39,532 nucleotides of DNA from Gammaproteobacteria bacterium (GCA_030432755.1 JAUILZ010000028.1:1-39532), one strand, 5' to 3'. Positions 18,131 to 27,673 are shown, counted from the first letter of the stretch. Notes: generated from the sequence alone by a model not told the origin. Program-made: numbers and translations.

Positions 18131-21100
18131 TCAGGCCGCTTCGTCCAGGCTGGCGACGAGGGTGTCGAGCAGCTTCTCGCAGGTGCGGATGCGCACCTCG
18201 ACATCGGACAGGTCCGATTTCAGCCGCAGCGCTCCGGGTCCGGCGAGCTGGTGATGGGCGGGGTCGCGATGGATCAGGCCGAGGATCACCGAAGGGTCCA
18301 CGTTGACCTGCTCGGCGAACTCCACCAGCCCGCCGTCGGCGCCGATATCCATGCGCCGGATGCCGATGCGTTCCGCCAGCAGGCGCATGGCGGTAAGTCG
18401 AAACAGGTTCTTGCCGGCATCCGGCAGCAGGCCGAACCGGTCGATGGTCTCGATCTGTAATTCCTCCAGTTCGGTGACATCCACCGCGTTGGCGATGCGC
18501 TTGTAGAGCACCAGCCGGGTATGGGTGTTGCCGAGGTAGGACTCGGGGAACAGCGCCGGCACGTGGAGTTCGATGACGCTCGCCGGCGTGGCCTGTTCCG
18601 CTTCCGCGGGAATGCGGTTCTCGCGGATGGATTTCACCGCCTGGGCGAGGTATTCGCTGTAGAGACTGAAGCCGACGTCGTCGATACTGCCGGCCTGGGT
18701 CTCGCCCAGCAGTTCACCCGCGCCGCGGATCTCGAGATCGTGGGAGGCGAGGGCAAATCCCGCGCCAAGATCTTCCATTGAATCAATGGCTTCAAGACGT
18801 TTCTTCGCGTCATTCGATATGATTTTCAGATCCGGCACCAGCAGGTAGGCGTAGGCCTGGTGATGGGAGCGGCCGACGCGGCCGCGCAACTGGTGGAGCT
18901 GCGCGAGGCCGAAGCGGTCGGCGCGGTTGATGATGATGGTGTTGGCGCTCGGGATGTCGATGCCGCTCTCGATGATGGTGCTGGCGACGAGAATGTTGAA
19001 GCGCTGGTGATAGAAGTCCTGCATCACGCGTTCGAGCTGGAGCTCACCCATCTGGCCGTGACCGAAGTTGATCTCCGCCTCGGGCACCAGTTCCTTCAGT
19101 TCTTCCACCGTGCGCTCCATCGTGCGCACCTCGTTATGGAGGAAGTAGACCTGGCCGCCGCGGCGGATCTCGCGCAGGCAGGCCTCGCGGATCAGGCCGC
19201 GATTCCACTCGCGCACGAAGGTCTTGATCGACAGCCGGGAGGAAGGCGGGGTGGCGATGATGGAGATCTGCCGCAGTCCCGCCATGGCGATGTTGAGTGT
19301 GCGCGGGATCGGCGTCGCGGTGAGGGTGAGGATGTCCACCTGGCTGCGCAGGCGCTTGATCTTCTCCTTCTGGCGGACGCCGAAGCGCTGTTCCTCGTCG
19401 ATGATGAGCAGGCCGAGGTCGTGGAACGCGATGTCCTCCTGCAGCAGCCGGTGGGTGCCGATGACGATGTCCGGCTGGCCGCGCTTCATGGAATCCACCA
19501 CGCGATCGATGTCTTTTTTTCCGCGAAAGCGAGACAGCAGTTCCACCGTTACCGGCAGGTCGGCGAAGCGGTCGGCGAAGGTCTGGTAGTGCTGCTGCGC
19601 GAGCAGGGTGGTGGGCACCAGCATCGCCACCTGCTTGCGGTTCTGCACCGCCACGTAGGCCGCGCGCAACGCCACCTCGGTCTTGCCGAAGCCGACGTCG
19701 CCGCAGACCAGCCGGTCCATGGGTTCCGGCGAGGCGAGATCCGCCAGCACCTCGTCGATGGCGCGCGACTGGTCCGTGGTCTCCTCGAACGGGAAGCGGC
19801 TGGTGAACGCCGAGTAGTCATCGGTATCGGCGGGCATCGCGGTGCCCTTGCGCGCATTGCGGAGCGCCTCCACTTCCAGCAGTTCGGCGGCCACGTCGTA
19901 GGCCTTCTCGCGCGCGCGCTTCTTCGCCTTTTCCCACTGGTCGGTGCCGAGACGGTGGAGCGGCGCGGTTTCCGGCGCACCGCCGACGAAGCGCGAGATC
20001 AGGTTGAGGGAAAGTACCGGGACATAGAGCTTGTCGTCGTTCTGGTACTCGAGCACCAGGAACTCGGTTTCCTCGCCGTAGAGATCGAGCGACTTGAGCC
20101 CGCGGTAGCGGCCCACGCCGTGCTCGATATGCACCACCGGGTCGCCCTCGGCCAGTTCGGCGAGGGAGCGGATGATGCTCGCCGGGTCCTGGGCCCGGGC
20201 GCCGCGGCGGCGATGCTGGCGCACGCGTTCGCCGTAGAGCTGGCTCTCGGTGATGATCTCGATGCCGGCGTCGGGCAGGTGCAGGCCGCGCTCGAGGTCC
20301 GCCACGCAGATGGCCGGGGAATCGGTCTGCGCGAGGAAATCGGCGAAGTCCCTGCAGGGCAGGGCGATCTCGTCGTGATGCTCCAGCGTGGTTTCCAGCG
20401 CCTGGCGACGGCCCGCGGTCTCCGCGGCGATGAGGATGCGGTGGGAGGCGCCGCGGAGGTGGTCGAGGAAGGGCGCGTACGGTGACGGGTCCCGGGGATT
20501 GATCGGAATCCGCGCACCGGGGCGGGTGCCCGCGACCCAGTCCGCACGTTCGGCACGGCCAGTATGATGCACCACCCGTGGATAGCGCTGGAACTGGTCC
20601 GCCAGCAATTCGGGAGACAGGTACAGGATCTCCGGCGGCAGCACCTTGCGGCGTGGATCGTAATTGGCATTGACGTGGCGGTCGCAGATTTCAGCCCAGC
20701 GCGTGCGGGTCGCCTCCGTGAGCCCCTCGTCGTGTACCCAGAGCGCATTCTCCGGCAGGTAGTCGAACAGCGTGGCGGTGGCTTCGAAGAACAGCGGGAA
20801 GAAGAACTCGGTGCCGGCAGGGGTATTTCCCTCACTCACCTCGGCGTACACCGTCTGCTTGAGCGGATCGCCCTCGAACACGCGGCGGAAGGCCTGGCGG
20901 AACCGGCGGATGCCATCTTCCGTCATCGGGAACTCCCGCGCCGGCAGCAGTTCGATGGCGCCGACCCTGTCCGACGAGCGCTGGGTATCGGGATCGAAGG
21001 TACGGATCGATTCCACCTCGTCGTCGAACAGGTCGATGCGAAAGGGCGTGTCGGCACCGGTGGGAAAGACATCGACGATGCCGCCGCGCACCGCGAACTC

Positions 21101-21601
21101 TCCCGGCGAGATCACCTGGCTCACGCTCACGTAGTTCGCGCGCGCGAGGCGTTCGCGCAGCGCGTCGATGTCGAGCCGGTCGCCGCTGGCGAGCGAGAAA
21201 CTGTGACCAAGCACGTAGTCCACCGGCGGCAGGTGCTGCTGCAGGTTCTCGCCCGTGCTGAGCAGCACCCCGCGCGTGAGTCCCGGCAGGCGGGACAGCA
21301 GCCGCATGCGGTCGGAGGTGATGTCCTGGTGCGGCGAGAAGACGTCGTAGGGCAGGCATTCCCAGCTGGGAAACTGCGCTACCGGAATCTCTTCGGACGC
21401 CGCCGCGCCGAGAAAAAAACGGATTTCCTGCTCCAGCACCTGCAGCCGGCGGGGATCGTCCTGCACCACCAGCAGTGGTCCGTCATGCGCGCGCGCGGCC
21501 TCGGCGATGGCGAGTCCCAGCGCCGCGCCATGCAGGTTGCTCCAGCTGATCATTCCCTGCGAGTCGGGCAGCGGAGGGTTCAGGAGCGGCTTGGGGAACA
21601 T
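18131..21601 (-). CDS. mfd: Transcription-repair coupling factor Mfd
   Basis: Mfd is the large translocase that removes RNA polymerase stalled at DNA lesions and recruits UvrA. The 1156 residues match the family (about 1150). Order of features: UvrB-like N-terminal region, the RNA-polymerase-interaction (CarD-like) segment around VVHIEHGVGRYRGLKSLD, then SF2 helicase motifs GDVGFGKTEVALRAA (Walker A), IDEEQRFGVRQKEK (motif II, DEEQ) and LTATPIPRTLN (motif III). The LRGRVGRSHHQAYAYL block and the C-terminal TRCF domain follow. The start at 21601 lacks an obvious Shine-Dalgarno; Met17 (MISWSNLHG) is an alternative. The gene diverges from ispD across 62 bases. Confidence 0.97.
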   Translation of the reverse strand: MFPKPLLNPPLPDSQGMISWSNLHGAALGLAIAEAARAHDGPLLVVQDDPRRLQVLEQEIRFFLGAAASEEIPVAQFPSWECLPYDVFSPHQDITSDRMRLLSRLPGLTRGVLLSTGENLQQHLPPVDYVLGHSFSLASGDRLDIDALRERLARANYVSVSQVISPGEFAVRGGIVDVFPTGADTPFRIDLFDDEVESIRTFDPDTQRSSDRVGAIELLPAREFPMTEDGIRRFRQAFRRVFEGDPLKQTVYAEVSEGNTPAGTEFFFPLFFEATATLFDYLPENALWVHDEGLTEATRTRWAEICDRHVNANYDPRRKVLPPEILYLSPELLADQFQRYPRVVHHTGRAERADWVAGTRPGARIPINPRDPSPYAPFLDHLRGASHRILIAAETAGRRQALETTLEHHDEIALPCRDFADFLAQTDSPAICVADLERGLHLPDAGIEIITESQLYGERVRQHRRRGARAQDPASIIRSLAELAEGDPVVHIEHGVGRYRGLKSLDLYGEETEFLVLEYQNDDKLYVPVLSLNLISRFVGGAPETAPLHRLGTDQWEKAKKRAREKAYDVAAELLEVEALRNARKGTAMPADTDDYSAFTSRFPFEETTDQSRAIDEVLADLASPEPMDRLVCGDVGFGKTEVALRAAYVAVQNRKQVAMLVPTTLLAQQHYQTFADRFADLPVTVELLSRFRGKKDIDRVVDSMKRGQPDIVIGTHRLLQEDIAFHDLGLLIIDEEQRFGVRQKEKIKRLRSQVDILTLTATPIPRTLNIAMAGLRQISIIATPPSSRLSIKTFVREWNRGLIREACLREIRRGGQVYFLHNEVRTMERTVEELKELVPEAEINFGHGQMGELQLERVMQDFYHQRFNILVASTIIESGIDIPSANTIIINRADRFGLAQLHQLRGRVGRSHHQAYAYLLVPDLKIISNDAKKRLEAIDSMEDLGAGFALASHDLEIRGAGELLGETQAGSIDDVGFSLYSEYLAQAVKSIRENRIPAEAEQATPASVIELHVPALFPESYLGNTHTRLVLYKRIANAVDVTELEELQIETIDRFGLLPDAGKNLFRLTAMRLLAERIGIRRMDIGADGGLVEFAEQVNVDPSVILGLIHRDPAHHQLAGPGALRLKSDLSDVEVRIRTCEKLLDTLVASLDEAA

Positions 21602-21645
21602 CGGCAGGAACGGCGGGCCGGGGATGGCATAAAATCGGGGCGCGA

Positions 21646-21674
21646 ATTGTACCTGCCCGCCTGATGCCGAACAA
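21646..21674 (-). promoter_or_regulatory. Candidate sigma-70 promoter for mfd
   Basis: On the minus strand, TTGTTC (21669-21674) and TACAAT (21646-21651) are separated by 17 bases. The -10 matches consensus at 5 of 6 positions and the -35 at 3 of 6. Transcription would begin about 40 bases before the mfd start. The -35 overlaps the first codons of ispD. This is pattern-based only. Confidence 0.35.
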
Positions 21675-22368
21675 ACCCGAAACCGCCTGGTGCGTGATCC
21701 CCGCAGCGGGCAGTGGCAGCCGCCTCGGTGGCTCGTTGCCCAAGCAATACCGGGATCTCGGCGGAGCGTCCATTATCGCGCGCTCGGTAGGCGTGTTTCA
21801 CGACATGGCCGAGGTGCGCGCGGTGGTGGTCGGTATTGCAGAGGACGACGCTCACTGGTCGGCCAGTGGCCTGGCCGGACTGTCGCGGCTACATGTCTGC
21901 CGGGGTGGCGAGGAACGCGCGCACACGGTGCTGGCAGGGCTCGGTTTCCTGCGTGAAGAACTTGGCGCGGCGGAACGTGACTGGGTGCTGATCCACGACG
22001 CGGCGCGGCCGCTCGTCAAACCCGATGACGTGCGCGCGCTGCTGACCCGCTGTATGGCGGAAGAGCGGGGCGGACTGCTGGCGGCGCCCATGGTGGACAC
22101 GGTGAAGCGCGCAACGGGCGCGGGGCGGGTGCTGGCCACGGAGGATCGCGCCACGCTCTGGCGGGCCTTGACCCCGCAGTGTTTCCGTCTCTGCGAGCTC
22201 GTCGCGGCGCTGGATGAGGCGCTGGCGCGGGGAGTGGCCTCCACCGACGAGTCTGCGGCCATGGAGGAGGCGGGCCACGAGGTGCTGCTGGTACCCGGCT
22301 CCACGGATAACATCAAGATCACCCATGCATCGGATCTCCGACTCGCGCGCTGCCTGTTGAATTCATGA
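21664..22368 (+). CDS. ispD: 2-C-methyl-D-erythritol 4-phosphate cytidylyltransferase
   Basis: IspD makes CDP-methylerythritol in the non-mevalonate isoprenoid pathway. The 234-residue product begins with the CTP-binding segment [14 protein letters not shown] followed by LPKQY. It contains [22 protein letters not shown] and TPQCFR, and ends with [17 protein letters not shown], all IspD signatures. It overlaps the ispF start by ATGA, so the two are coupled. ftsB, the usual upstream neighbour in E. coli, is missing; mfd diverges instead. Confidence 0.96.
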   Translation: MPNKPETAWCVIPAAGSGSRLGGSLPKQYRDLGGASIIARSVGVFHDMAEVRAVVVGIAEDDAHWSASGLAGLSRLHVCRGGEERAHTVLAGLGFLREELGAAERDWVLIHDAARPLVKPDDVRALLTRCMAEERGGLLAAPMVDTVKRATGAGRVLATEDRATLWRALTPQCFRLCELVAALDEALARGVASTDESAAMEEAGHEVLLVPGSTDNIKITHASDLRLARCLLNS

Positions 22369-22865
22369 AGATACGTATCGGTAACGGCTACGACGTCCAC
22401 CGGCTGGTCACCGGCCGGCCGCTGATCATCGGCGGGGTAACCATTCCCTGGGAAAAGGGACTGGACGGCCATTCCGACGCCGACGTGCTGCTGCACGCGC
22501 TCTGCGATGCCCTGCTGGGCGCCGCGGCGCTGGGCGATATCGGCCGCCACTTCCCGCCATCGGATGAGGCCTGGCGCGGCGCCGACAGCCGCGCCTTCGT
22601 CGTCGCCGTTGGCGACATGCTGCAGGTGCGGGGCTGGGAGGTCTCCAACGTGGATGCCACCATCGTTGCCGAGAAGCCAAAAATGGCGCCCCATATCGAC
22701 TCGATGCGCAAGCATATCGCGGCGGACCTTGGCATCGACCGGGATGCGGTCAGCGTCAAGGCCACCACCACCGAGGGCCTCGGCTTTTGTGGGCGGGAGG
22801 AGGGCATTGCGGCCTGGGTGAACGTGTTGATCCGGGGGGGCGCCGGAGGGCCGGGCACCTCCTGA
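22365..22865 (+). CDS. ispF: 2-C-methyl-D-erythritol 2,4-cyclodiphosphate synthase
   Basis: IspF cyclises CDP-methylerythritol 2-phosphate with loss of CMP, two steps after IspD in the same pathway. The 166 residues include the metal ligands in GNGYDVHRL (Asp and His) and [31 protein letters not shown] follows, and the C-terminus has [20 protein letters not shown]. Length is slightly above the usual 157-160 because of a tail ([10 protein letters not shown]). The stop codon overlaps the start of the next gene by one base (TGATG). Confidence 0.96.
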   Translation: MKIRIGNGYDVHRLVTGRPLIIGGVTIPWEKGLDGHSDADVLLHALCDALLGAAALGDIGRHFPPSDEAWRGADSRAFVVAVGDMLQVRGWEVSNVDATIVAEKPKMAPHIDSMRKHIAADLGIDRDAVSVKATTTEGLGFCGREEGIAAWVNVLIRGGAGGPGTS

Positions 22866-24163
22866 TGCGCAGTGACCGCCACGGCAACCTGCTGACCACG
22901 GTCTCGGACGCCGCGCTCGCGTCATACCAGGACGGTATCGACCGACTGCTCGCATCGGTCTATGGCTTCGAGCAATGTTTCGAGGCGGCGGTGGCGGAAG
23001 ACGAAGCCTTCGCCCTCGCCCATCTCGCCCTTGCCCGCGCCAGGCGCGCCACCGGCGCTGGCGGTGACGTTGCCACGCCGCTCGCGCGGGCGCGGGAACT
23101 CGAGTCCGGGCTGTCGGTCCAGGAACGCGGCCAGGTGCATTGCCTCGGCCTGCTGCTGGACGGGGATAACGCCGGCGCCTGGCGTGCGGTGGAGGAGCAT
23201 GTGCGTGACTACCCGCGGGACGTGCTCGTCGCCCAGACCGGCATGGGGGTGTTCGGCCTGATCGGATTCAGCGGACGTCCCGGCCGCGAGGCGGAACATC
23301 TCGCCTGGACCACCAGCCTCGCGCCGCACTATGGCGACGACTGGTGGTTCCTCGGTCAGCACGGCTTCGCCCAGGTGGAGGTCGGTCAGCTCGCGCCGGG
23401 TCGACGCAATCTCGAGCGTTCGCTGGAGGACAATCCGCGCAACGCCAACTCGGCGCATTACCAGGGCCACGTCCTGTACGAGTACGGGCAACATGCCGCC
23501 AGCCTTGATTGGCTGGATACATGGCTCGCCGACTATGACCATCGCGGACACCTGACCTGTCACCTGTACTGGCATGTCGCGCTGTCGGCGATCTATGCCG
23601 GTGACGTCGAACGGGTTCGCCGGACATGGCTGGACTCGGTCGCGCCGGAAGTCGCGGTGGGCGCGCCCCTCAACGTGCTCACGGACGGCGTCGCCCTGCT
23701 GTGCCGCGCGCAGCTTGCCGGCATGCCACTGTGCGAAGATGGCTGGCGACGGATGAGTGACTACGCCGCGAAAAGGTTTCCGCTCCCCGGCATTGCATTT
23801 GCCGACGTACACGCCGCACTCGGCCATGCAATGGCCGGTGAAAGGGAACGCCTCGACACGCTGCTCGGTAAACGTGGCGATAGCCTGCCGGACCTGCTCG
23901 GATCACTGTGCGAGGCGTTTGCCGCGGTAGCGGAAGCGGATTGGGAGCGCGCTGTTCGCGCCTTTACCGGAATCATGGCCGAACACGAAAGAATCGGCGG
24001 CAGCCGCGCCCAGCGCGACCTGCTGGAATACCTGCTGGCCGGTTCGTTGCTTCGGCAAGGGTATTCCGCCGAAGCGTCGCGCTGGCTACAGGGGCGGCGG
24101 CCGCTGGTGGCGGCGCAGCATCCGATAGCGGGACTGGCAGGCGTTCCGGCTCAGGCGTCGTAG
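22865..24163 (+). CDS. TTC38-like tetratricopeptide-type repeat protein
   Basis: This 432-residue, mostly helical protein has no signal peptide or membrane helix. Its layout resembles the tetratricopeptide repeat protein 38 family found in bacteria and animals. It starts DRHGNLLTTVSDAALASY, then has a repeat-like AFALAHLALARARRATGAG. The central segment DDWWFLGQHGFAQVEVGQ, then AHYQGHVLYEYGQHAASLDW and CHLYWHVALSAIYAGD, carries the His/Trp-rich repeats typical of that family. No catalytic motif is recognised and the role is unknown. The start at 22865 shares one base with the ispF stop, so it is translated with ispF. Its last 13 bases overlap the end of the convergent hydrolase gene. Confidence 0.7.
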   Translation: MRSDRHGNLLTTVSDAALASYQDGIDRLLASVYGFEQCFEAAVAEDEAFALAHLALARARRATGAGGDVATPLARARELESGLSVQERGQVHCLGLLLDGDNAGAWRAVEEHVRDYPRDVLVAQTGMGVFGLIGFSGRPGREAEHLAWTTSLAPHYGDDWWFLGQHGFAQVEVGQLAPGRRNLERSLEDNPRNANSAHYQGHVLYEYGQHAASLDWLDTWLADYDHRGHLTCHLYWHVALSAIYAGDVERVRRTWLDSVAPEVAVGAPLNVLTDGVALLCRAQLAGMPLCEDGWRRMSDYAAKRFPLPGIAFADVHAALGHAMAGERERLDTLLGKRGDSLPDLLGSLCEAFAAVAEADWERAVRAFTGIMAEHERIGGSRAQRDLLEYLLAGSLLRQGYSAEASRWLQGRRPLVAAQHPIAGLAGVPAQAS

Positions 24164-25326
24164 ACGCGGCTCAGGGCATGCAGCACCGCGAGGATGCGGT
24201 GATCGAGAGGTTCATCCACCGGCAGTGATTGCGACGACAGTTTCGCTACAACCACCCGGGTCGCCGGATTGCTGAACATCCACTGGCCGTGGATACCGAT
24301 GGCGCAGAAGCAGCCATCCGGATCTCCAAACTGGTACCACTGGCTGCGATAACCGCCGTTGGGAAGCAGGGAGGTGAAATCCCCCTGCAGCCAGGGCGCG
24401 CGGTCACAGGTGGTGCGCGTGTCCATGACCCAGGCCTCGGGCACCACCTGGCGTCCACTTGACGAGCCACAGTCGAGCATCAACTGGCCGACCCGCGCCA
24501 GGTCATCGATGACCGCGCAGACCCCGCCCGCGCCACGCGCCAGCAGGCCGCGATCCACGGTGACATAGGCATCGTCGGCCGCGCCCATGGGCTGCCACAG
24601 GCATTCCGACATCAGGTCGGCATAGGGAATACCCGCGACGCGCTCCACGATCAAGCCCAGCAGGTCGGTATTGGGTGACTTGTAGTTGAACCGCTCGCCG
24701 TGGGCGAAGCCGGCTTTCGGCAACGTATAGAGGAACGCCTCCAGGGTCTCGAAGTCGCCGGTCTGGTCCACCGGGTTCCAGCAGGTCGCATTGCGATATC
24801 GGAAATAGTCCCCGCTCGGATTGAGGTAATCCTCCTCGAAGCCGAGCGCCACGTTCATGTCGAGAAGATTGCGCAGCGTGGCGTCACCGTAGGCGCTGTC
24901 GCGTGTGCCGGGCAGGTAATGCGCGACCACCCGGTTCGAGTCGATGAGACCCTCGCCTTCGAGGATGCCCGCGAGGATCGCGGTGAGCGACTTGCTGACG
25001 GAGAACAGGATATGCGGCCGGGCGGGATCGGCATGGGGCGCATGCCATTCGCCCAGGACCCGGCCGTCCCGGGCGACCAGCAGGCTGTCGGTTTCGCTGG
25101 TCGCGAGCCAGTCCGCCAGCTCGATGCGCAAGCCGTCCGCGAGAGAAAGCTCCACCGGAAGCGTCGATGTCGAGCGGGGCATTTCTGGCGCACCGCGCGC
25201 GGCGGCGATAAGGGCGGAGGGAACCAGTTCACGCGTGTTCTGGAACGCCCAGCGGCTGTAGGGGGTGGTGCGCCAGTTGCCGAGGTCGGTTCCCGGCGGT
25301 CGCGGGCAGCTCGGTTGTCTGTTCAT
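24151..25326 (-). CDS. Serine hydrolase, NylB (6-aminohexanoate-dimer hydrolase)/class C beta-lactamase fold
   Basis: This 391-residue cytosolic protein (no signal peptide seen) has the penicillin-recognising fold. The catalytic SxxK is Ser109-Lys112 in FSVSKSL, and the third catalytic residue is Tyr215 in FNYKSPNTD. Tyr167 in EEDY occupies the position of the NylB tyrosine (Tyr170) that shapes amide specificity. The N-terminal block NWRTTPYSRWAFQNTRELVP and the late GIHGQWMF also resemble NylB as I recall it. Expected activity is hydrolysis of a small amide or ester; the real substrate is unknown. ATG 25326 was chosen because it makes an ATGA overlap with the upstream paralogue's stop. The gene follows potF on the minus strand. 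Confidence 0.8.
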   Translation of the reverse strand: MNRQPSCPRPPGTDLGNWRTTPYSRWAFQNTRELVPSALIAAARGAPEMPRSTSTLPVELSLADGLRIELADWLATSETDSLLVARDGRVLGEWHAPHADPARPHILFSVSKSLTAILAGILEGEGLIDSNRVVAHYLPGTRDSAYGDATLRNLLDMNVALGFEEDYLNPSGDYFRYRNATCWNPVDQTGDFETLEAFLYTLPKAGFAHGERFNYKSPNTDLLGLIVERVAGIPYADLMSECLWQPMGAADDAYVTVDRGLLARGAGGVCAVIDDLARVGQLMLDCGSSSGRQVVPEAWVMDTRTTCDRAPWLQGDFTSLLPNGGYRSQWYQFGDPDGCFCAIGIHGQWMFSNPATRVVVAKLSSQSLPVDEPLDHRILAVLHALSRVYDA

Positions 25327-26525
25327 TGCGTCCCTCCATTGAGCGCACGGCCGATGCATTCGAGGGCCTGCAGCGTGTCGATGAGCCGGTTCGTGGAGAC
25401 GAATTCCGGCCAGCTCGACAGCTTGACCGCTACCATGTTGTGGCTGCGATCGATGTACACCAGTTGTCCGAACACGCCGCGCGCCATGTAGATGCCGCGA
25501 TGGCTGTCATGCACCCAGAACTGGTTACGATAGGCGCCCAGTGGCGAGGCCTGGGTATAAGGGTCGTGGAACAGGGAAGGATCGGCGTTCAGGATGTCGT
25601 CAATCCATTCCCCCGGGACGATCTGACGGCGGTTGGCGAAGCCGCCGGCCAGGTGCAACTGGCCGAAGCGCGCATAGTCCCGCAGGCAGGCATTGAATCC
25701 GCCGTCCGCGAGGGCGTAGCCCGCGCTGTCCACGGTGAAGCAGGCATCACGCTCCGCGCCCATGGGTTTCCACAGTTCGCGGCTGACCAGTTCCGCGAGC
25801 CGGGTACCGGTAACGCGCTCCATGCAATGGGCGAGGACGTCGGTTTCGATGGAACGATACTGGAAGTATTGCCCATGGGGCCGGTCGGCCACCGTCAAAC
25901 CCAGGATCTGGTCCCAGATGCAGTCCGGGTACTCGAGACCGGGGGTGGGAGGTTTCCAGCCGCTGGCGACGTCTGTGACCGCGATGTCGGAATCCAGCGC
26001 TTCGTAATCCTCGATGTAACGCACGCCACTGGTCATGTCGAGGACGTGACGCAGTGTCGCGCCCTGCCATCCGGTATGGGCGAGTTCGGGCAGGTAGTCG
26101 CTGACGAGGCGCGACGGATCCAGCAGGCTGCGGCCGATGAGTATGCCCGCGACGGTGGCGGTGACGGACTTGGCCACCGATTGCGACAGGTGCAGCGTGT
26201 CCCTGCGCATTCCGTTGGCGTATTTCTCCATCACCACGTCGCCGTCGTGGAGCACGAGGAAGCCGTCGGTATAGCTCGTATCCAGCCAGCGGGAAATGGT
26301 GGATTCGCCGCCCTCGACGGTGCCGAATGACAGGCCGCCAAGCGGGGCGGAACGGTTGCCAAGCACCCAGGCGGCGCCACGCTTGGCGGGCACGCCCACG
26401 GTGGGCAGGATCTGGCGGACATGCTGGAAACTCCAGCGATTCCAGGGTGCGCGATCCCAGTCGGCGCGCGGAACCCGGCTTTGTGGGGGCACGGGGAACC
26501 CCTGCATGATGGCGGAAGGAATCAT
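25323..26525 (-). CDS. Serine hydrolase, NylB/beta-lactamase fold (tandem paralogue)
   Basis: A second member of the same family, about 400 residues from ATG 26525. The active-site set is Ser116-Lys119 in SQSVAKS, Tyr223 in FQYRSIETD and the NylB-like Tyr174 in YIEDYEAL. The N-terminus APWNRWSFQHVRQILP matches the same block in its neighbour, so the pair arose by duplication. No signal peptide is evident. An open frame extends to 26603, and Met7 (26507) is another possible start. It overlaps the next hydrolase by 4 bases, implying coupled translation and perhaps complementary specificities. Base composition is normal for the genome, unlike potF just upstream. Confidence 0.8.
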   Translation of the reverse strand: MIPSAIMQGFPVPPQSRVPRADWDRAPWNRWSFQHVRQILPTVGVPAKRGAAWVLGNRSAPLGGLSFGTVEGGESTISRWLDTSYTDGFLVLHDGDVVMEKYANGMRRDTLHLSQSVAKSVTATVAGILIGRSLLDPSRLVSDYLPELAHTGWQGATLRHVLDMTSGVRYIEDYEALDSDIAVTDVASGWKPPTPGLEYPDCIWDQILGLTVADRPHGQYFQYRSIETDVLAHCMERVTGTRLAELVSRELWKPMGAERDACFTVDSAGYALADGGFNACLRDYARFGQLHLAGGFANRRQIVPGEWIDDILNADPSLFHDPYTQASPLGAYRNQFWVHDSHRGIYMARGVFGQLVYIDRSHNMVAVKLSSWPEFVSTNRLIDTLQALECIGRALNGGTQ

Positions 26526-26569
26526 CGCCTGGATAGTCAGTATAAAACTTTGGGGACTGTTTAATGCGA

Positions 26570-26592
26570 AACCCCGGACACAGCCCGGGGTT
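26570..26592 (-). terminator. Stem-loop downstream of potF
   Basis: AACCCCGG (26570-26577) pairs perfectly with CCGGGGTT (26585-26592) around a 7-base loop. On the minus strand it is followed by TTCGCATTAA, only a partial T tract. It sits 47 bases after the potF stop and could stop or attenuate transcription before the two hydrolase genes. Confidence 0.5.
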
Positions 26593-26638
26593 CGGCGAAT
26601 CAAATCCGGCCCGGCATGGTCGGGCCGATGCGCTGAAC

Positions 26639-27673
26639 CTACTTCTGCAGTTCGGTCCAGATGGCGGTGTACATCTTTGTGATATCAGGTGAACACGCCT
26701 CTGAAAACTGACCAGAGCCTGCAAGTTCCTCTGGGGCTTCAATCTCCAATGCGCCTTTCATATTGTCAGGCATAAACTCTTCAGATCCTTCTATGCCGTT
26801 GGCATACTTGGCAAATGTAGAGATCAAAGCAGCATTCTCTGGTGCCATAATAAAGTTTTGGAAAAGCTTCGCGTTTTCGATATTTTTTGCGTCAGCAAGG
26901 ACCGCGACACTGTCCATCCAAAGTAAGTATCCTTCTTGCGGATATCCATAACTTAGGTCTGGATTTTCTTGTTTTGCCCGAAATACAGCGCCATTCCAAT
27001 ATAGTGAAGCTGCAACATCCTTGGCTCCAAGTTTCTCGGTCATGCCATAGTCCATTGATAGCCACTTGGGCTTGGCTTCGACCAACATGTCCCTGACTTT
27101 TCGTAACATTTCTTTGTCATCTGTGCATGTGTCGCCACCCAGATAAAGAAGTGCGGTCTTTATTACATCGTTCATTTCAGGCGGGACATTAATTTTTCCG
27201 GAAAGTTCTTCCGGCGGGTAAAACACTATTTCACTAGTATTTATGTTTCCACCATAAATTGATGTGTCCACCCCAACTCCAAAACTACCCCATAACCAAG
27301 GCGCAGTATATCTACGTCCCGGATCCCATACGGGGTCTGAAAACTGTTTTTTAACGTATTTGAAATTCTCCATTTGATCTGGTCTAGATTCCAACAACAA
27401 GCCTTCCTGAACCCATATTTGCACGTAGTTTGCCGATGGCACGACCAAATCAAAACCATGTCCTCCGGCCTTTATCTTTGCGAGAGCTGTTGCGTTTGAG
27501 TCGTAGTCAGTTATTGTGACACTGACATTGTATTGATTCTCAAACTTTTCTATTAATTCAGGGCTTGTGTAATCACCCCAATTAAACAAATTTAATTCTC
27601 CATCGGCTAGACTTGGGTTGCCAAAAGAGGAAATAAAAAATGCAGTTGATGCAATAGCAAGGAATCTGTTCAT
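26639..27673 (-). CDS. potF: Polyamine (putrescine/spermidine) ABC transporter periplasmic binding protein
   Basis: This is the periplasmic receptor of the adjoining polyamine importer. The 344 residues from ATG 27673 (with GGAG correctly placed upstream) begin with a signal peptide, MNRFLAIASTAFFISSFGN then PSLA. The mature start is DGELNLFNWGDYTSPELIEKF, characteristic of PotD/PotF. Other typical blocks are GFDLVVPSANYV, RYTAPWLWGSFGVGVD and YGYPQEGYLLWMDSVAV. PotF rather than PotD is chosen because of the accompanying gene order. Almost the whole gene is AT-rich with many A/T-ending codons, but the last codons (MYTAIWTELQK) return to the GC-rich style of the genome. Confidence 0.9.
   Translation of the reverse strand: MNRFLAIASTAFFISSFGNPSLADGELNLFNWGDYTSPELIEKFENQYNVSVTITDYDSNATALAKIKAGGHGFDLVVPSANYVQIWVQEGLLLESRPDQMENFKYVKKQFSDPVWDPGRRYTAPWLWGSFGVGVDTSIYGGNINTSEIVFYPPEELSGKINVPPEMNDVIKTALLYLGGDTCTDDKEMLRKVRDMLVEAKPKWLSMDYGMTEKLGAKDVAASLYWNGAVFRAKQENPDLSYGYPQEGYLLWMDSVAVLADAKNIENAKLFQNFIMAPENAALISTFAKYANGIEGSEEFMPDNMKGALEIEAPEELAGSGQFSEACSPDITKMYTAIWTELQK

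Noticed and set aside
18860..20485. 541-codon open frame antisense to mfd
   Set aside because: Same GC-bias shadow; product is low-complexity, rich in Arg/Glu/His/Val and without a family motif, while mfd on the other strand is certain.
26539..26544. TATACT (minus strand) as -10 of a promoter for the second NylB-like gene
   Set aside because: No acceptable -35 at 16-18 bases, and it would start transcription only a few bases before the chosen ATG 26525. It would make sense only with the alternative start at 26507.
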